34,590 bases of DNA. It comes from Marinobacterium sp. (GTDB lineage Bacteria; Pseudomonadota; Gammaproteobacteria; Pseudomonadales; Balneatricaceae). Made by a program: the position numbers and the translations under genes. Shown in pieces: positions 1-7,174 of the stretch. The DNA lies in the NCBI GenBank assembly GCA_025800125.1, contig JAOXSF010000027.1, positions 1 through 34,590 on the forward strand. The letters are read 5' to 3'. The notes beneath the pieces were generated by a model. That model had not been told where the DNA came from, ran no database searches, and saw nothing but the letters and a program-made list of their open reading frames with translations. Every line of letters starts with the position of its first letter. The stretch's first letter is position 1.

Positions 1-212
1 CACGCCGGATACGCATACTCAACACACACATACCCCGACAGAGTAAAAGTGGGGCATTGTGGTCACGTTCGTACTTTGCTTGTAGTGCAGGGGGTGCGAC
101 AATTGAAACTCTGCGAGAATATGTGCAGAGCCAAGGCACGCCTGATTAGAACCGCTGCGCGGTTCCCGCTTGTATCCCCGCCCGATTGGGCAAGGGTTTA
201 CGCGGATTTTTG
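1..212 (+). mobile_element. Right end of an IS200/IS605-like insertion sequence
   Basis: Immediately after the TnpA stop there is a perfect hairpin (GAACCGC 149-155, loop TGC, GCGGTTC 159-165). A second imperfect one follows, CCCCGCCC (176-183) against GGGCAAGGG (188-196), then TTTACGCGG. Subterminal hairpins of this kind and a TTTACG-type flank are usual at the right end of IS200/IS605 elements, which have no terminal inverted repeats and are recognised through hairpins. The exact right boundary (about 205-212) is an estimate, and the left end is outside the window. Confidence 0.6.
3..149 (+). CDS. tnpA: IS200/IS605-family TnpA transposase, C-terminal end only
   Basis: The frame is open from the window edge to TAG at 147-149 and encodes about 48 residues. 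It reads ...GALWSRSYFACSAGGAT followed by IETLREYVQSQ, which matches the C-terminal pattern of Y1 (HUH) transposases of the IS200/IS605 type: LWS-x-SYF, then GGA, then a final helix ending near EYV-x-x-Q. In that family the final helix normally carries the catalytic tyrosine, here probably the Y of REYV. The HUH motif would lie upstream, outside the window, so whether the element is intact cannot be judged. The hairpins that follow at 149-205 support an insertion-sequence end. Family assignment is by recalled motif, without a search. Confidence 0.72.
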   Translation, partial: RRIRILNTHIPRQSKSGALWSRSYFACSAGGATIETLREYVQSQGTPD

Positions 213-224
213 CTAAATATCCAG

Positions 225-253
225 AAAAAAGCCACTCCCGTTTCTGAAGTGGC
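225..253 (-). terminator. Rho-independent terminator of the PrpD-family gene
   Basis: Six-base arms GCCACT (231-236) and AGTGGC (248-253) enclose an 11-nt loop. Read on the minus strand, the stem is followed directly by TTTTTT (230-225). It sits 17 bp beyond the stop of the minus-strand dehydratase gene. Confidence 0.75.
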
Positions 254-270
254 TTTGTTGCATTACAGGA

Positions 271-1836
271 TTACTGCGGGTCCAGAAGTCCGTTTGTCTC
301 AGGTGTAATCAAGTCACCCTGATCAACGATCAGGTTCACTTTCATCAGTTGTTCACCAGACAATTCTTCTATGTTGCTGACCTGCTTCACGAAACGGTTG
401 CGCTCGGCATCGCTGACAAGGCCTGACGTGTAATCCTCAAGCTTAGCGATGTATTCCGGCCGCTGCCATGGTGTATCGCCACCTGGGTGGGCATTAGCAC
501 GGGTTTTTTCGTCAGTAATTGTCTCACCATTATTGAGCGTAATAATCATGCGGCCGCCGTAGGCCTGAACATTCGGATCCTGATCGTGATAGAGATCTTC
601 CCAATGTTGGTCAAATTCAGTCTCAGTCTTCAGCATCAGGGCACGCAGAGCATCTTTCTCACCCTGAGTCATCACATAAGAGCGATCCTTATGGAATTCT
701 CCCGTCTGGATGCAGCGTGCAATCGCGAACATGATACTGTGATCCAGAGTGCCACGTGGTGAATCAGGGTCAATCTTCTGAGGATCGTTGGCGTCTGTAC
801 CAATTACGTGGTGGGTATGATGGCTGGTTTTCAATACAATCTTTTCGATCTGTGCCATATCGACACCACCCTCGGCATCACGTGGCAGTTGTTCACGCAT
901 TTGCAGAGCAAGGTCAATGATCGCTTGCCCCTGGTATTCAAAGGCATGCTGCTTAGGGTAAGTCTTCAGGATGTTGCGCATTGGAGCACTGGCGACATCG
1001 TTCAGCTCAACTTTGTATTCTGCCTCAGGGTTATCACGACCATCCAGGAAGCGACGAATGATACTGTCTACACCTTCATAAACCGGGTTCGGACCTTTCA
1101 GATTATGCATGGCATGGTGTACGGCTTTGATTGCGATCTCTGCAGAGAAGCCTGGTACGAATTCTTTCTGCGCACCTATATCACCCTTACGCGACTGACG
1201 TGAAGAAATAGCATTGTGCACAGCAAAGTTAATGGCGTGATAGGCCTGCTCAGTGGACAGCCCCAGCATAGAGGAAATACCCGCCGCAGTGCCTGCTGCA
1301 ATATGGGTCATATGATCAACTTTATGCTTGTGCAGGCAGATGCCGGTACCGTTACCAGTACCTACAAGGGCCACGTGCACTTCATACGCCACGATGATGC
1401 CACGCAGCAGATCATCGCCAGAGACCCCCGCGTGCTGAGCGACTGCCATCACGGGTGAAATATTATCATCCGGGTGTGAGTATTCAGCCGCGAGGTAGGT
1501 ATCATCATTGTCCAGGAAGCGAACGGCTACAGCATTGGCAAACGCTGCCGCTAACGGATGATAACCGCCTTCCAGCCCCCAGATAGTGGCACTACCGGCA
1601 CCTGCCACCAGACGCCCCTCACCACGCGCCACAACAACCGCGCGCTCGTTAGCTGCACCAAGCGCAATAGCCGCATTATCAATAATACGGTTTTTTGCCA
1701 TCTCTACAGAGTCAGCGTCAAGCGGTTGAAACCTGGCCTGGGTGGCCAACTCAGCCAGTTTCCAGGCCAGTTGATCCTGACGAGCAAGATCGCCACTTTG
1801 GTTTTCTGATCTGACGGTATGAATCGTTGTTCCCAT
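271..1836 (-). CDS. prpD: MmgE/PrpD family protein, probable 2-methylcitrate dehydratase
   Basis: The product is a predicted cytoplasmic dehydratase of the MmgE/PrpD family. Characterised PrpD proteins dehydrate 2-methylcitrate to 2-methyl-cis-aconitate in the methylcitrate cycle of propionyl-CoA breakdown. Family features include an N-terminal stretch with RIIDNAAIALGA, the FLDNDDTYLA and HPDDNISPV segments near residues 110-135, and a C-terminal domain with LDHSIMFAIA. At 521 residues it resembles the longer (about 500 aa) PrpD type rather than the 483-aa E. coli protein. An in-frame TTG eight codons further upstream is possible, but ATG at 1836 is preferred because AAAGAG lies at suitable spacing before it. 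No prpB, prpC or acnD is adjacent, so the methylcitrate role is inferred from family alone; some MmgE/PrpD proteins act on other substrates. Confidence 0.8.
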   Translation of the reverse strand: MGTTIHTVRSENQSGDLARQDQLAWKLAELATQARFQPLDADSVEMAKNRIIDNAAIALGAANERAVVVARGEGRLVAGAGSATIWGLEGGYHPLAAAFANAVAVRFLDNDDTYLAAEYSHPDDNISPVMAVAQHAGVSGDDLLRGIIVAYEVHVALVGTGNGTGICLHKHKVDHMTHIAAGTAAGISSMLGLSTEQAYHAINFAVHNAISSRQSRKGDIGAQKEFVPGFSAEIAIKAVHHAMHNLKGPNPVYEGVDSIIRRFLDGRDNPEAEYKVELNDVASAPMRNILKTYPKQHAFEYQGQAIIDLALQMREQLPRDAEGGVDMAQIEKIVLKTSHHTHHVIGTDANDPQKIDPDSPRGTLDHSIMFAIARCIQTGEFHKDRSYVMTQGEKDALRALMLKTETEFDQHWEDLYHDQDPNVQAYGGRMIITLNNGETITDEKTRANAHPGGDTPWQRPEYIAKLEDYTSGLVSDAERNRFVKQVSNIEELSGEQLMKVNLIVDQGDLITPETNGLLDPQ

Positions 1837-1993
1837 TGTAAATATCTCTTTTTTATTCAATTAAGCGATACACCCCTGGCCTGCACTTTGCCCTGATAGC
1901 CGAACGCAATTGCGGTAGTGAGGTTTTCACAGGGGTTGGTCTGCTACATATTGCCGTGTGAGGTATTCATTCAGAGCTGAAGCAAAACACATC

Positions 1994-2012
1994 GCTAATG
2001 ATAACAATTATT
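1994..2012 (+). promoter_or_regulatory. Fur-box-like site with overlapping -10 (2021-2026)
   Basis: GCTAATGATAACAATTATT matches the 19-bp Fur consensus GATAATGATAATCATTATC at 15 of 19 positions by hand alignment. A -10-like TACAAT follows at 2021-2026, so bound Fur would cover the -35 region. The site is 76 bp before the start of the plus-strand unknown gene and lies in the divergent region shared with the PrpD-family gene. Either gene could be the target, but distance and orientation favour the plus-strand one. Confidence 0.5.
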
Positions 2013-2087
2013 AATTGCATTACAATTCGCATAAAGTAGAGTACCAAGGGGAAACCCTCGTTTTTTCTCAACAACAAGGACCAAACC

Positions 2088-2456
2088 ATGGACACTAAAA
2101 ACTGTGTGCAATCAGACTCTGTATCGGGGCAAACTACGCGGTGCTACGAGAGCGCGCTTTCTGAGTTAGCGATGACGCGCCTGTCTCTGATCTTCAACGA
2201 TTCGACAACCAGTCAGTTAAAACACTTTATCGCTGCAGCGCTTGAACTACATGATGCCCACAATACTGATACTACCTTTGATCGTCCTATTGACATCCTG
2301 TTGTGGTTGCGCCGCCGATTGAATCAGGAAGCTAACAATCCTGAACAGAATGAGCTCTATCGCGCCCAATGTTTACGCGAGGTGAGCAGAGTAGAGCGAG
2401 AGATTGACGCTACTTGTGTGGCACTCAGCCAGCGCGGGCTTACGGTACTTAAGTAG
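2088..2456 (+). CDS. Hypothetical protein behind a Fur-like site
   Basis: This 122-residue protein was not recognised. It has no signal peptide and no membrane segment. The N-terminal 30 residues are polar, with two cysteines (C6, C19). The remainder looks helical and charged (ALELHDAHN, LLWLRRRLNQEANN, REVSRVEREIDATC). Start evidence is good: AACAAGGA lies 7-8 bases before ATG 2088, and codon use looks normal. It is preceded by an AT-rich promoter region with a Fur-box-like 19-mer, which suggests iron-responsive expression. It is divergent from the PrpD-family gene and followed by 319 bp of non-coding DNA, so it is probably monocistronic. No function is proposed. Confidence 0.7.
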   Translation: MDTKNCVQSDSVSGQTTRCYESALSELAMTRLSLIFNDSTTSQLKHFIAAALELHDAHNTDTTFDRPIDILLWLRRRLNQEANNPEQNELYRAQCLREVSRVEREIDATCVALSQRGLTVLK

Positions 2457-2775
2457 CAGAAACTGCCCTGAGTAGTCGTAGAAACCGTCGTGGATAAAAT
2501 ATTGCGTGAGATATAACGCCTTAAACACCGGCGCAGCTTTGCTGCGTCCGAGCGATTTAGCCTGTTAGTTGTTAAACGCCAGGCCTTGGACAATTAACTG
2601 ACTTATACGAAAATGCTCTGGTGACTTCACCCTGCGTCAGCATAGTTGACGCCTCTTCTGGTCAATCTGCCCCTCCCCCTTTACTTTATGAACACCGTTC
2701 AATAAAATCCTTCTCAGCTTAATTAAACACTGTTTAAAAACCGGATTTCCTCAGCATGGAGATCAAGGAACAACG
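2457..2775. other. Intergenic region with small hairpin and operator-like palindromes
   Basis: No convincing gene is seen. There is a compact hairpin CGCAGC-TTT-GCTGCG at 2532-2546, without a T-run. A TTGAC...GTCAA inverted repeat lies around 2646-2665. Two similar palindromes, described separately, lie just before the TetR gene. Confidence 0.5.
2685..2737 (+). promoter_or_regulatory. Two similar operator-like palindromes before the TetR gene
   Basis: The first, at 2685-2706, is TTTATGAAC-ACC-GTTCAATAAA. The second, at 2723-2737, is a perfect palindrome, TTAAACA-C-TGTTTAA. Both share the core T(G/A)AACAC(C/T)GTT(C/T)AA and their centres are 35 bp apart. Paired dyads just upstream of a TetR gene that overlaps its neighbour are what an autoregulated operator would look like. 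The second ends 38 bp before the TetR start. The regulator that binds them is inferred, not known. Confidence 0.55.
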
Positions 2776-3381
2776 ATGGCCAGACGTAATGACCACAGTC
2801 GGGACGAACTACGTGAAATGGCACTCAGTGCCGCTGAAACCCTGTTGGACCAGCAAGGCAGCGAAGCACTGAGCACCCGCAAAATCGCTTCCGCAATCGG
2901 CTACTCAGTCGGTTCACTTTATCAGATATTCAAAAACTACGATGACCTGTGCTGGCAGCTGAACCTGCGCACATTGCAGATGTTGCTACAGGCGCTGGAT
3001 CAGCAACCTGCCGAAGGGCCGCAGGCTGCACTGTTGCAATATGCCGACAGCTATCTGACGTTTGCCAATGAATGGCCGCAGCGCTGGCGACTACTGTTTG
3101 AGTACAGTACGCCCCATGACCTGCAAGCTCCCGAAGCACTCAACGAAGCCATTACCCAGCTGTTTGACCGCATTGAAACCCCGCTATCGGAAGTGATGTC
3201 ACAGCAAAGCGAAGTACAGATCAGCAGTGCTGCCCGTACGCTCTGGGCCGGGGTACACGGCATTGCAGTGCTGGGCGCTCATAACAAGCTTTTTCAGGCG
3301 GATCATATCTGCGCCAGCACCATGGCCCACGAATTGATCTGCCGCTACCTGAATGGATGGCAACAGGAGGGATCACAATGA
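2776..3381 (+). CDS. TetR/AcrR family regulator of the LplT-Aas gene
   Basis: This is a 201-residue one-domain repressor type. The N-terminal helix-turn-helix spans roughly residues 8-58 (RDELREMALSAAETLL, then LSTRKIASAIGYSVGSLYQIF, where the recognition helix is GYSVGSLYQIF). The remainder is a helical ligand-binding domain with LWAGVHGIAVLG near residues 155-166, the WHG-type C-terminal domain signature seen in part of the TetR family. The start has AAGGA about 7 bases upstream. Its TGA overlaps the ATG of the next gene (ATGA at 3378-3381), so the two are co-transcribed and translationally coupled. Two operator-like palindromes lie upstream. The ligand is unknown; an acyl-CoA or fatty acid is a reasonable guess from the partner gene. 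Confidence 0.88.
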   Translation: MARRNDHSRDELREMALSAAETLLDQQGSEALSTRKIASAIGYSVGSLYQIFKNYDDLCWQLNLRTLQMLLQALDQQPAEGPQAALLQYADSYLTFANEWPQRWRLLFEYSTPHDLQAPEALNEAITQLFDRIETPLSEVMSQQSEVQISSAARTLWAGVHGIAVLGAHNKLFQADHICASTMAHELICRYLNGWQQEGSQ

Positions 3382-6300
3382 TCGCGTTGCTGAAAAAACC
3401 GGGCTTTATCGCCTTTCTGGCGGTGGCCTTCATTAATGCTTTTGTCGATCTTGGCCATAAGATCATAATCCAGAACACTCTGTTCAAAGCCTATGAAGGG
3501 GATACTCAGATTATTCTGACTACCCTGGTAAACGGCCTGATTCTGTTGCCCTTTGTCTTACTACTGACACCTTCCGGCTACCTGTCCGATAAGTACCCGA
3601 AAAACCGGGTGATGCAGCTTTCAGCCTGGGCCGCCGTAGCCATTACACTGGCAATTACCGCCTGCTATTACATGGGTATGTTTATTCCCGCCTTTGCTAT
3701 GACCTTCCTGCTGGCCTTACAAAGCGCATTGTATGGCCCGGCCAAGTTCGGCTTTATCCGCGAAATGGTAGGGCCGGATCATCTGGCTGAAGGTAATGGC
3801 TGGATTCAATCGGTTACCATGATCGCCATTCTGAGCGGCATTGTAGTGTTTTCCGCCCTGTTTGAGTTACGGCTGCAAGGTGCTGAACAGATGGCCCCAG
3901 AGCAGGCGTTGCAGATGATCGCCCCGCTGGGCTGGATTCTGGTGGCAGGCTCATTACTGGAATTATGGTTGGCGTACCGCCTGCCGCAGATGCGTGAAAC
4001 AGATCATACTGCCCGTTTTGACTGGCAGGGTTACCGTACCGGTAAAACGCTGCGCGCCAACCTGTCACTGTTATCAGCCAACCGTGCCATGGCGCTGTCA
4101 GTCGCCGGGCTAGTGACTTTCTGGGCCATTGGCCAGGTGATGCTGGCAGTCTTCCCCGCGTTTGCTGAAGAACATCTGAACCAGCACAACACCTTTATTA
4201 TTCAGGGGGTAATGGCGCTGACCGGGATCGGTATTATGGTGGGCTCCGGGCTGGCAGGAAGGCTGTCCCGTAACCATATCAATCTGTCACTGGTACCGAT
4301 TGGCGCTATCGCGGTCGCCGCCGGTTTACTGCTATTACCACAACTGACCGATATGCGCCTGCAAGCAGCCGCCTTCTTTACCGTTGGTGTTGGAGGGGCT
4401 TTTACTGTCATCCCACTGAGCGCATTACTACAGTTCAATACCGACCAGCACAAGCTGGGGCGGATGCTGGCCGGGTATAATTTTGCCGAAAAAAGCGTCA
4501 TGCTGCTGGCACTGGCCACCACCGCCGCGTTTGCTTTCCTGGGGCTGGATGGGCTCTGGCTGCTATGGGGGCTGGCAATCATCGGCGTCATCGGCGCGAT
4601 AGCCGCCATTGTACTGCTGCCTCAGGCGCTGATCCGGCGGCTGTTTGGCTCGCTGTTCCGCATCAAATACCGACTGGAAGTACTGGGCTTTGAGAATCTG
4701 CCCGCTGAAGGTAAAGGTGTGCTGCTGCTGGGTAACCATATCAGCTGGCTGGACTGGGCGATTATTCAGCTGGCCTGCCCACGTCATATCACCTTTGTGA
4801 TGGAACGGGTGATCTACGAACGCTGGTATCTACGCTGGTTCCTTGATTTGTACGGCGTAATTCCGGTGTCGTCAGGTGGCTCACGGGCAGCGATGAAAGA
4901 GGTATCCAAACGCCTTCAACGGGGCGAGGCGGTCTGTCTATTCCCGGAAGGTGCCATCAGCTTTAACGGCCATCTGGCCGCGTTTAAACGCGGCTTTGAA
5001 CATGCCTGCAAAGATCTGGACAATAACCACGACTCTAAGGCAAAAATCAGCATTGTACCGTTCTATCTGCGCGGCCTCTGGGGCAGCCGTTTCTCCCGTT
5101 CGACCGAGAAGATGCGCACCCTGCGCGACCAGGGCCTGCAACGTGATGTAATCGTCGCCTTTGGTAAACCGATGCCGGTACAGAGCAAAGCTCCGGCAGT
5201 GAAAGCCGCAGTGCGTGAGCTATCTATCCACGCCTGGCAGCAACATACCGATACCCTCACCCCGGTGGCACAAAGCTTTGTCCGCATGGCTAAATCACTA
5301 CCCAATGACTGGGCCATCGCCGATGTGCAGGGTGAACCCCTGAGCCACCGCCGTCTGCTGACCGCCTGCACCCTGTTCAGCCGTCACCTGGCACGGGTGC
5401 CATCGCAGAACCTGGGCATTATGATGCCAACCTCCAGCGCCGGTGCCATCGCCAATATGGCGGCACTGATGGCGGGTAAAACAGTGGTTAACCTCAACTT
5501 TACCGCCAGTGAAGCTGCTGTGCTGGGCGCACTGCAACAGGCAGAGGTTGATACTATCGTCACCGCTCACCAGTTTGTGAAGAAACTGCAAGCACGCGGC
5601 ATTGATCTCTCCCCGCTGTTTGAAGGACGCACGATTCTGTATATGGAAGACATCAAAGCGCAATTCAGTAAAGCACAGGCCTTGCGTACCCTGGCGCTGG
5701 TGACACTGACACCAACAGCGATGCTGGAAAGGATGCTCTGCAAACCGGCCCAGCTGGATGACACCGCTGCGATTCTGTTCTCATCGGGCAGCGAAGGAAT
5801 GCCCAAAGGTGTGATGCTGAGCCATCGCAACCTGATGGCTAACCTGAAACAGGTATCAGATGTACTTAACGTCCAGGAAGATGATTGCCTGATGGCAACC
5901 CTGCCCTCTTTCCACGCGTTTGGCCTGACGGTGACAACACTGCTACCACTGGTAGAAGGGGTGCCTGTGGTCTGTCATCCAGACCCGACCGATGCACAGA
6001 ATATCGGCAAAGGGGTGGCGAAATACAAAGCCACTGTGATGTTCGCCACCAGCACGTTCCTGCGAATTTACACCCGCAGTCGTAAACTGCACCCACTGAT
6101 GCTCCAGTCGCTACGTGTCACCGTTGCTGGCGCAGAAAAGCTTGACCCACAGGTGCGCGAGGCATTTGAAAGCCGATTCCATGTGCCCATTGTAGAAGGC
6201 TATGGCTGTACTGAAACCACTCCGGTCGCCGCCGTTAATCTGCCCGATGTGATGCACACCCGTTGGTGGACGGTACAGGTGGGTAATAAACCTGGCACGG

Positions 6301-6857
6301 TGGGTATGCCACTACCCGGTTCAACCTCACGCATTGTTGACCCGGATACGCTGGAAACATTGCCAACCGGTGAAGACGGCCTGATTCTGATCGGCGGCAG
6401 TCAGATCATGAAAGGTTATCTTAATGACCCACAACGCACCGCTGATGTGGTGTTCGAACAGGACGGTATCCGCTGGTACAAAACCGGTGATAAAGGCCAT
6501 GTCGATGAAGACGGCTTTGTTACCATCGTTGATCGCTATTCGCGTTTTGCCAAGCTGGGCGGCGAGATGGTCAGCCTGACGGCACTGGAGTTGCAAGTAC
6601 GCAAAATTCTGCAAGCACCTGAACTACCACTGGTGGCAGTTAACCTGCCGGATGCGAAAAAAGGCGAAAAAGTACTGCTGCTGGTAGAAACTGAGCAAAC
6701 ACCAACACAGCTACGCCAGCAACTGATAGACGGTGGTATGAACCCGCTGATGCTACCGGCTGCAATTCATCAGGTACACCAGGTGCCGGTACTGGGATCA
6801 GGAAAAACTGACTTTGCCAACGCCCGTAAACTGGCCCTGGAGATCACCCACGAATAA
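3378..6857 (+). CDS. aas: Fused LplT transporter / acyltransferase / acyl-ACP synthetase (Aas)
   Basis: One 1159-residue protein combines three activities that E. coli splits between LplT and Aas: import of lysophospholipid, its reacylation, and ATP-dependent acyl-ACP formation. Residues 1 to about 410 form an MFS-type carrier with about 12 hydrophobic segments (SGYLSDKYPKNR is the loop 2-3 motif). Residues about 430-620 are a PlsC-type acyltransferase with H-x4-D (NHISWLD, H454/D459) and FPEG (522-525). Residues about 640-1140 are an AMP-forming ligase with SSGSEGMPKGV (from about 801), YGCTETTP and TGDKGHVDEDG. Together they would recycle lysophosphatidylethanolamine at the inner membrane. 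ATG 3378 is chosen over ATG 3357 because AGGAGG precedes it and it overlaps the TetR stop. Fusions of this kind exist in other gammaproteobacteria. All catalytic motifs look intact. Confidence 0.93.
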   Translation: MIALLKKPGFIAFLAVAFINAFVDLGHKIIIQNTLFKAYEGDTQIILTTLVNGLILLPFVLLLTPSGYLSDKYPKNRVMQLSAWAAVAITLAITACYYMGMFIPAFAMTFLLALQSALYGPAKFGFIREMVGPDHLAEGNGWIQSVTMIAILSGIVVFSALFELRLQGAEQMAPEQALQMIAPLGWILVAGSLLELWLAYRLPQMRETDHTARFDWQGYRTGKTLRANLSLLSANRAMALSVAGLVTFWAIGQVMLAVFPAFAEEHLNQHNTFIIQGVMALTGIGIMVGSGLAGRLSRNHINLSLVPIGAIAVAAGLLLLPQLTDMRLQAAAFFTVGVGGAFTVIPLSALLQFNTDQHKLGRMLAGYNFAEKSVMLLALATTAAFAFLGLDGLWLLWGLAIIGVIGAIAAIVLLPQALIRRLFGSLFRIKYRLEVLGFENLPAEGKGVLLLGNHISWLDWAIIQLACPRHITFVMERVIYERWYLRWFLDLYGVIPVSSGGSRAAMKEVSKRLQRGEAVCLFPEGAISFNGHLAAFKRGFEHACKDLDNNHDSKAKISIVPFYLRGLWGSRFSRSTEKMRTLRDQGLQRDVIVAFGKPMPVQSKAPAVKAAVRELSIHAWQQHTDTLTPVAQSFVRMAKSLPNDWAIADVQGEPLSHRRLLTACTLFSRHLARVPSQNLGIMMPTSSAGAIANMAALMAGKTVVNLNFTASEAAVLGALQQAEVDTIVTAHQFVKKLQARGIDLSPLFEGRTILYMEDIKAQFSKAQALRTLALVTLTPTAMLERMLCKPAQLDDTAAILFSSGSEGMPKGVMLSHRNLMANLKQVSDVLNVQEDDCLMATLPSFHAFGLTVTTLLPLVEGVPVVCHPDPTDAQNIGKGVAKYKATVMFATSTFLRIYTRSRKLHPLMLQSLRVTVAGAEKLDPQVREAFESRFHVPIVEGYGCTETTPVAAVNLPDVMHTRWWTVQVGNKPGTVGMPLPGSTSRIVDPDTLETLPTGEDGLILIGGSQIMKGYLNDPQRTADVVFEQDGIRWYKTGDKGHVDEDGFVTIVDRYSRFAKLGGEMVSLTALELQVRKILQAPELPLVAVNLPDAKKGEKVLLLVETEQTPTQLRQQLIDGGMNPLMLPAAIHQVHQVPVLGSGKTDFANARKLALEITHE

Positions 6858-6876
6858 CGCCGTACACCACGGATAT

Positions 6877-6894
6877 GAGGGCCAGCAGGCCCTC
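6877..6894 (+). terminator. Hairpin after aas, possible terminator
   Basis: GAGGGCC (6877-6883), loop AGCA, GGCCCTC (6888-6894) form a perfect GC-rich stem 20 bp after the aas stop. Only CTTC follows, so it may be a weak intrinsic terminator or a 3'-end stabiliser. Confidence 0.45.
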
Positions 6895-6931
6895 CTTCAC
6901 AGGCAGAAACCGGTCGTGTCAGCACAGGTAT

Positions 6932-7015
6932 CAATATATGGATAGAGGGCGGCAATATATGAATAGAAAGCAATAAGATATGAATAGAAAGCAACAATAT
7001 ATGGATAGAGATAGA
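6932..7015 (+). repeat. Four imperfect 21-bp tandem repeats
   Basis: Units start at 6932, 6953, 6974 and 6995. Each contains the core AATATATG(G/A)ATAGA (third unit AAGATATGAATAGA) followed by a variable AGC/GGC tail. Units 2 and 3 share the 17 bases starting ATATGAATAGAAAGC. The block lies between aas and the apbC promoter and ends 15 bp before the IscR-like site. No ORF or known motif explains it. Confidence 0.85.
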
Positions 7016-7029
7016 CTGTTCAGAGAGAT

Positions 7030-7054
7030 AAATCTGACTACAATAGTCAGGTAT
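7030..7054 (+). promoter_or_regulatory. IscR type 1-like binding site and promoter of apbC
   Basis: The 25 bp at 7030-7054 match the published E. coli type 1 pattern ATASYYGACTRWWWYAGTCRRSTAT at 22 of 25 positions by hand alignment. The core dyad is CTGACTA-CAA-TAGTCAG. CTGACT (7034-7039) can serve as -35, with TATCAC (7056-7061) as -10 at 16-bp spacing, so IscR bound here would overlap the promoter as it does at iscR. The target would be apbC, about 110 bp downstream. Confidence 0.65.
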
Positions 7055-7174
7055 TTATCACGGATAGATCCTTCTCAGTAACCGGATCTCGCCGTCACAT
7101 CACAGTACCCGGCGCAGATCGGGCTTATACCAGGCCTGAAAGCATCAGGGCTGAACAAATCAGGACAGAGCCAA

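Noticed and set aside
2723-2737. PsrA binding site (AAAC-n-GTTT type)
   Set aside because: The dyad resembles it, but the adjacent regulator is not PsrA-like and a local TetR operator explains the pair of sites better.
6932-7015. CRISPR array
   Set aside because: Units follow each other without spacers, differ in sequence, are too short, and no cas gene is present; the same holds for the other repeat blocks.
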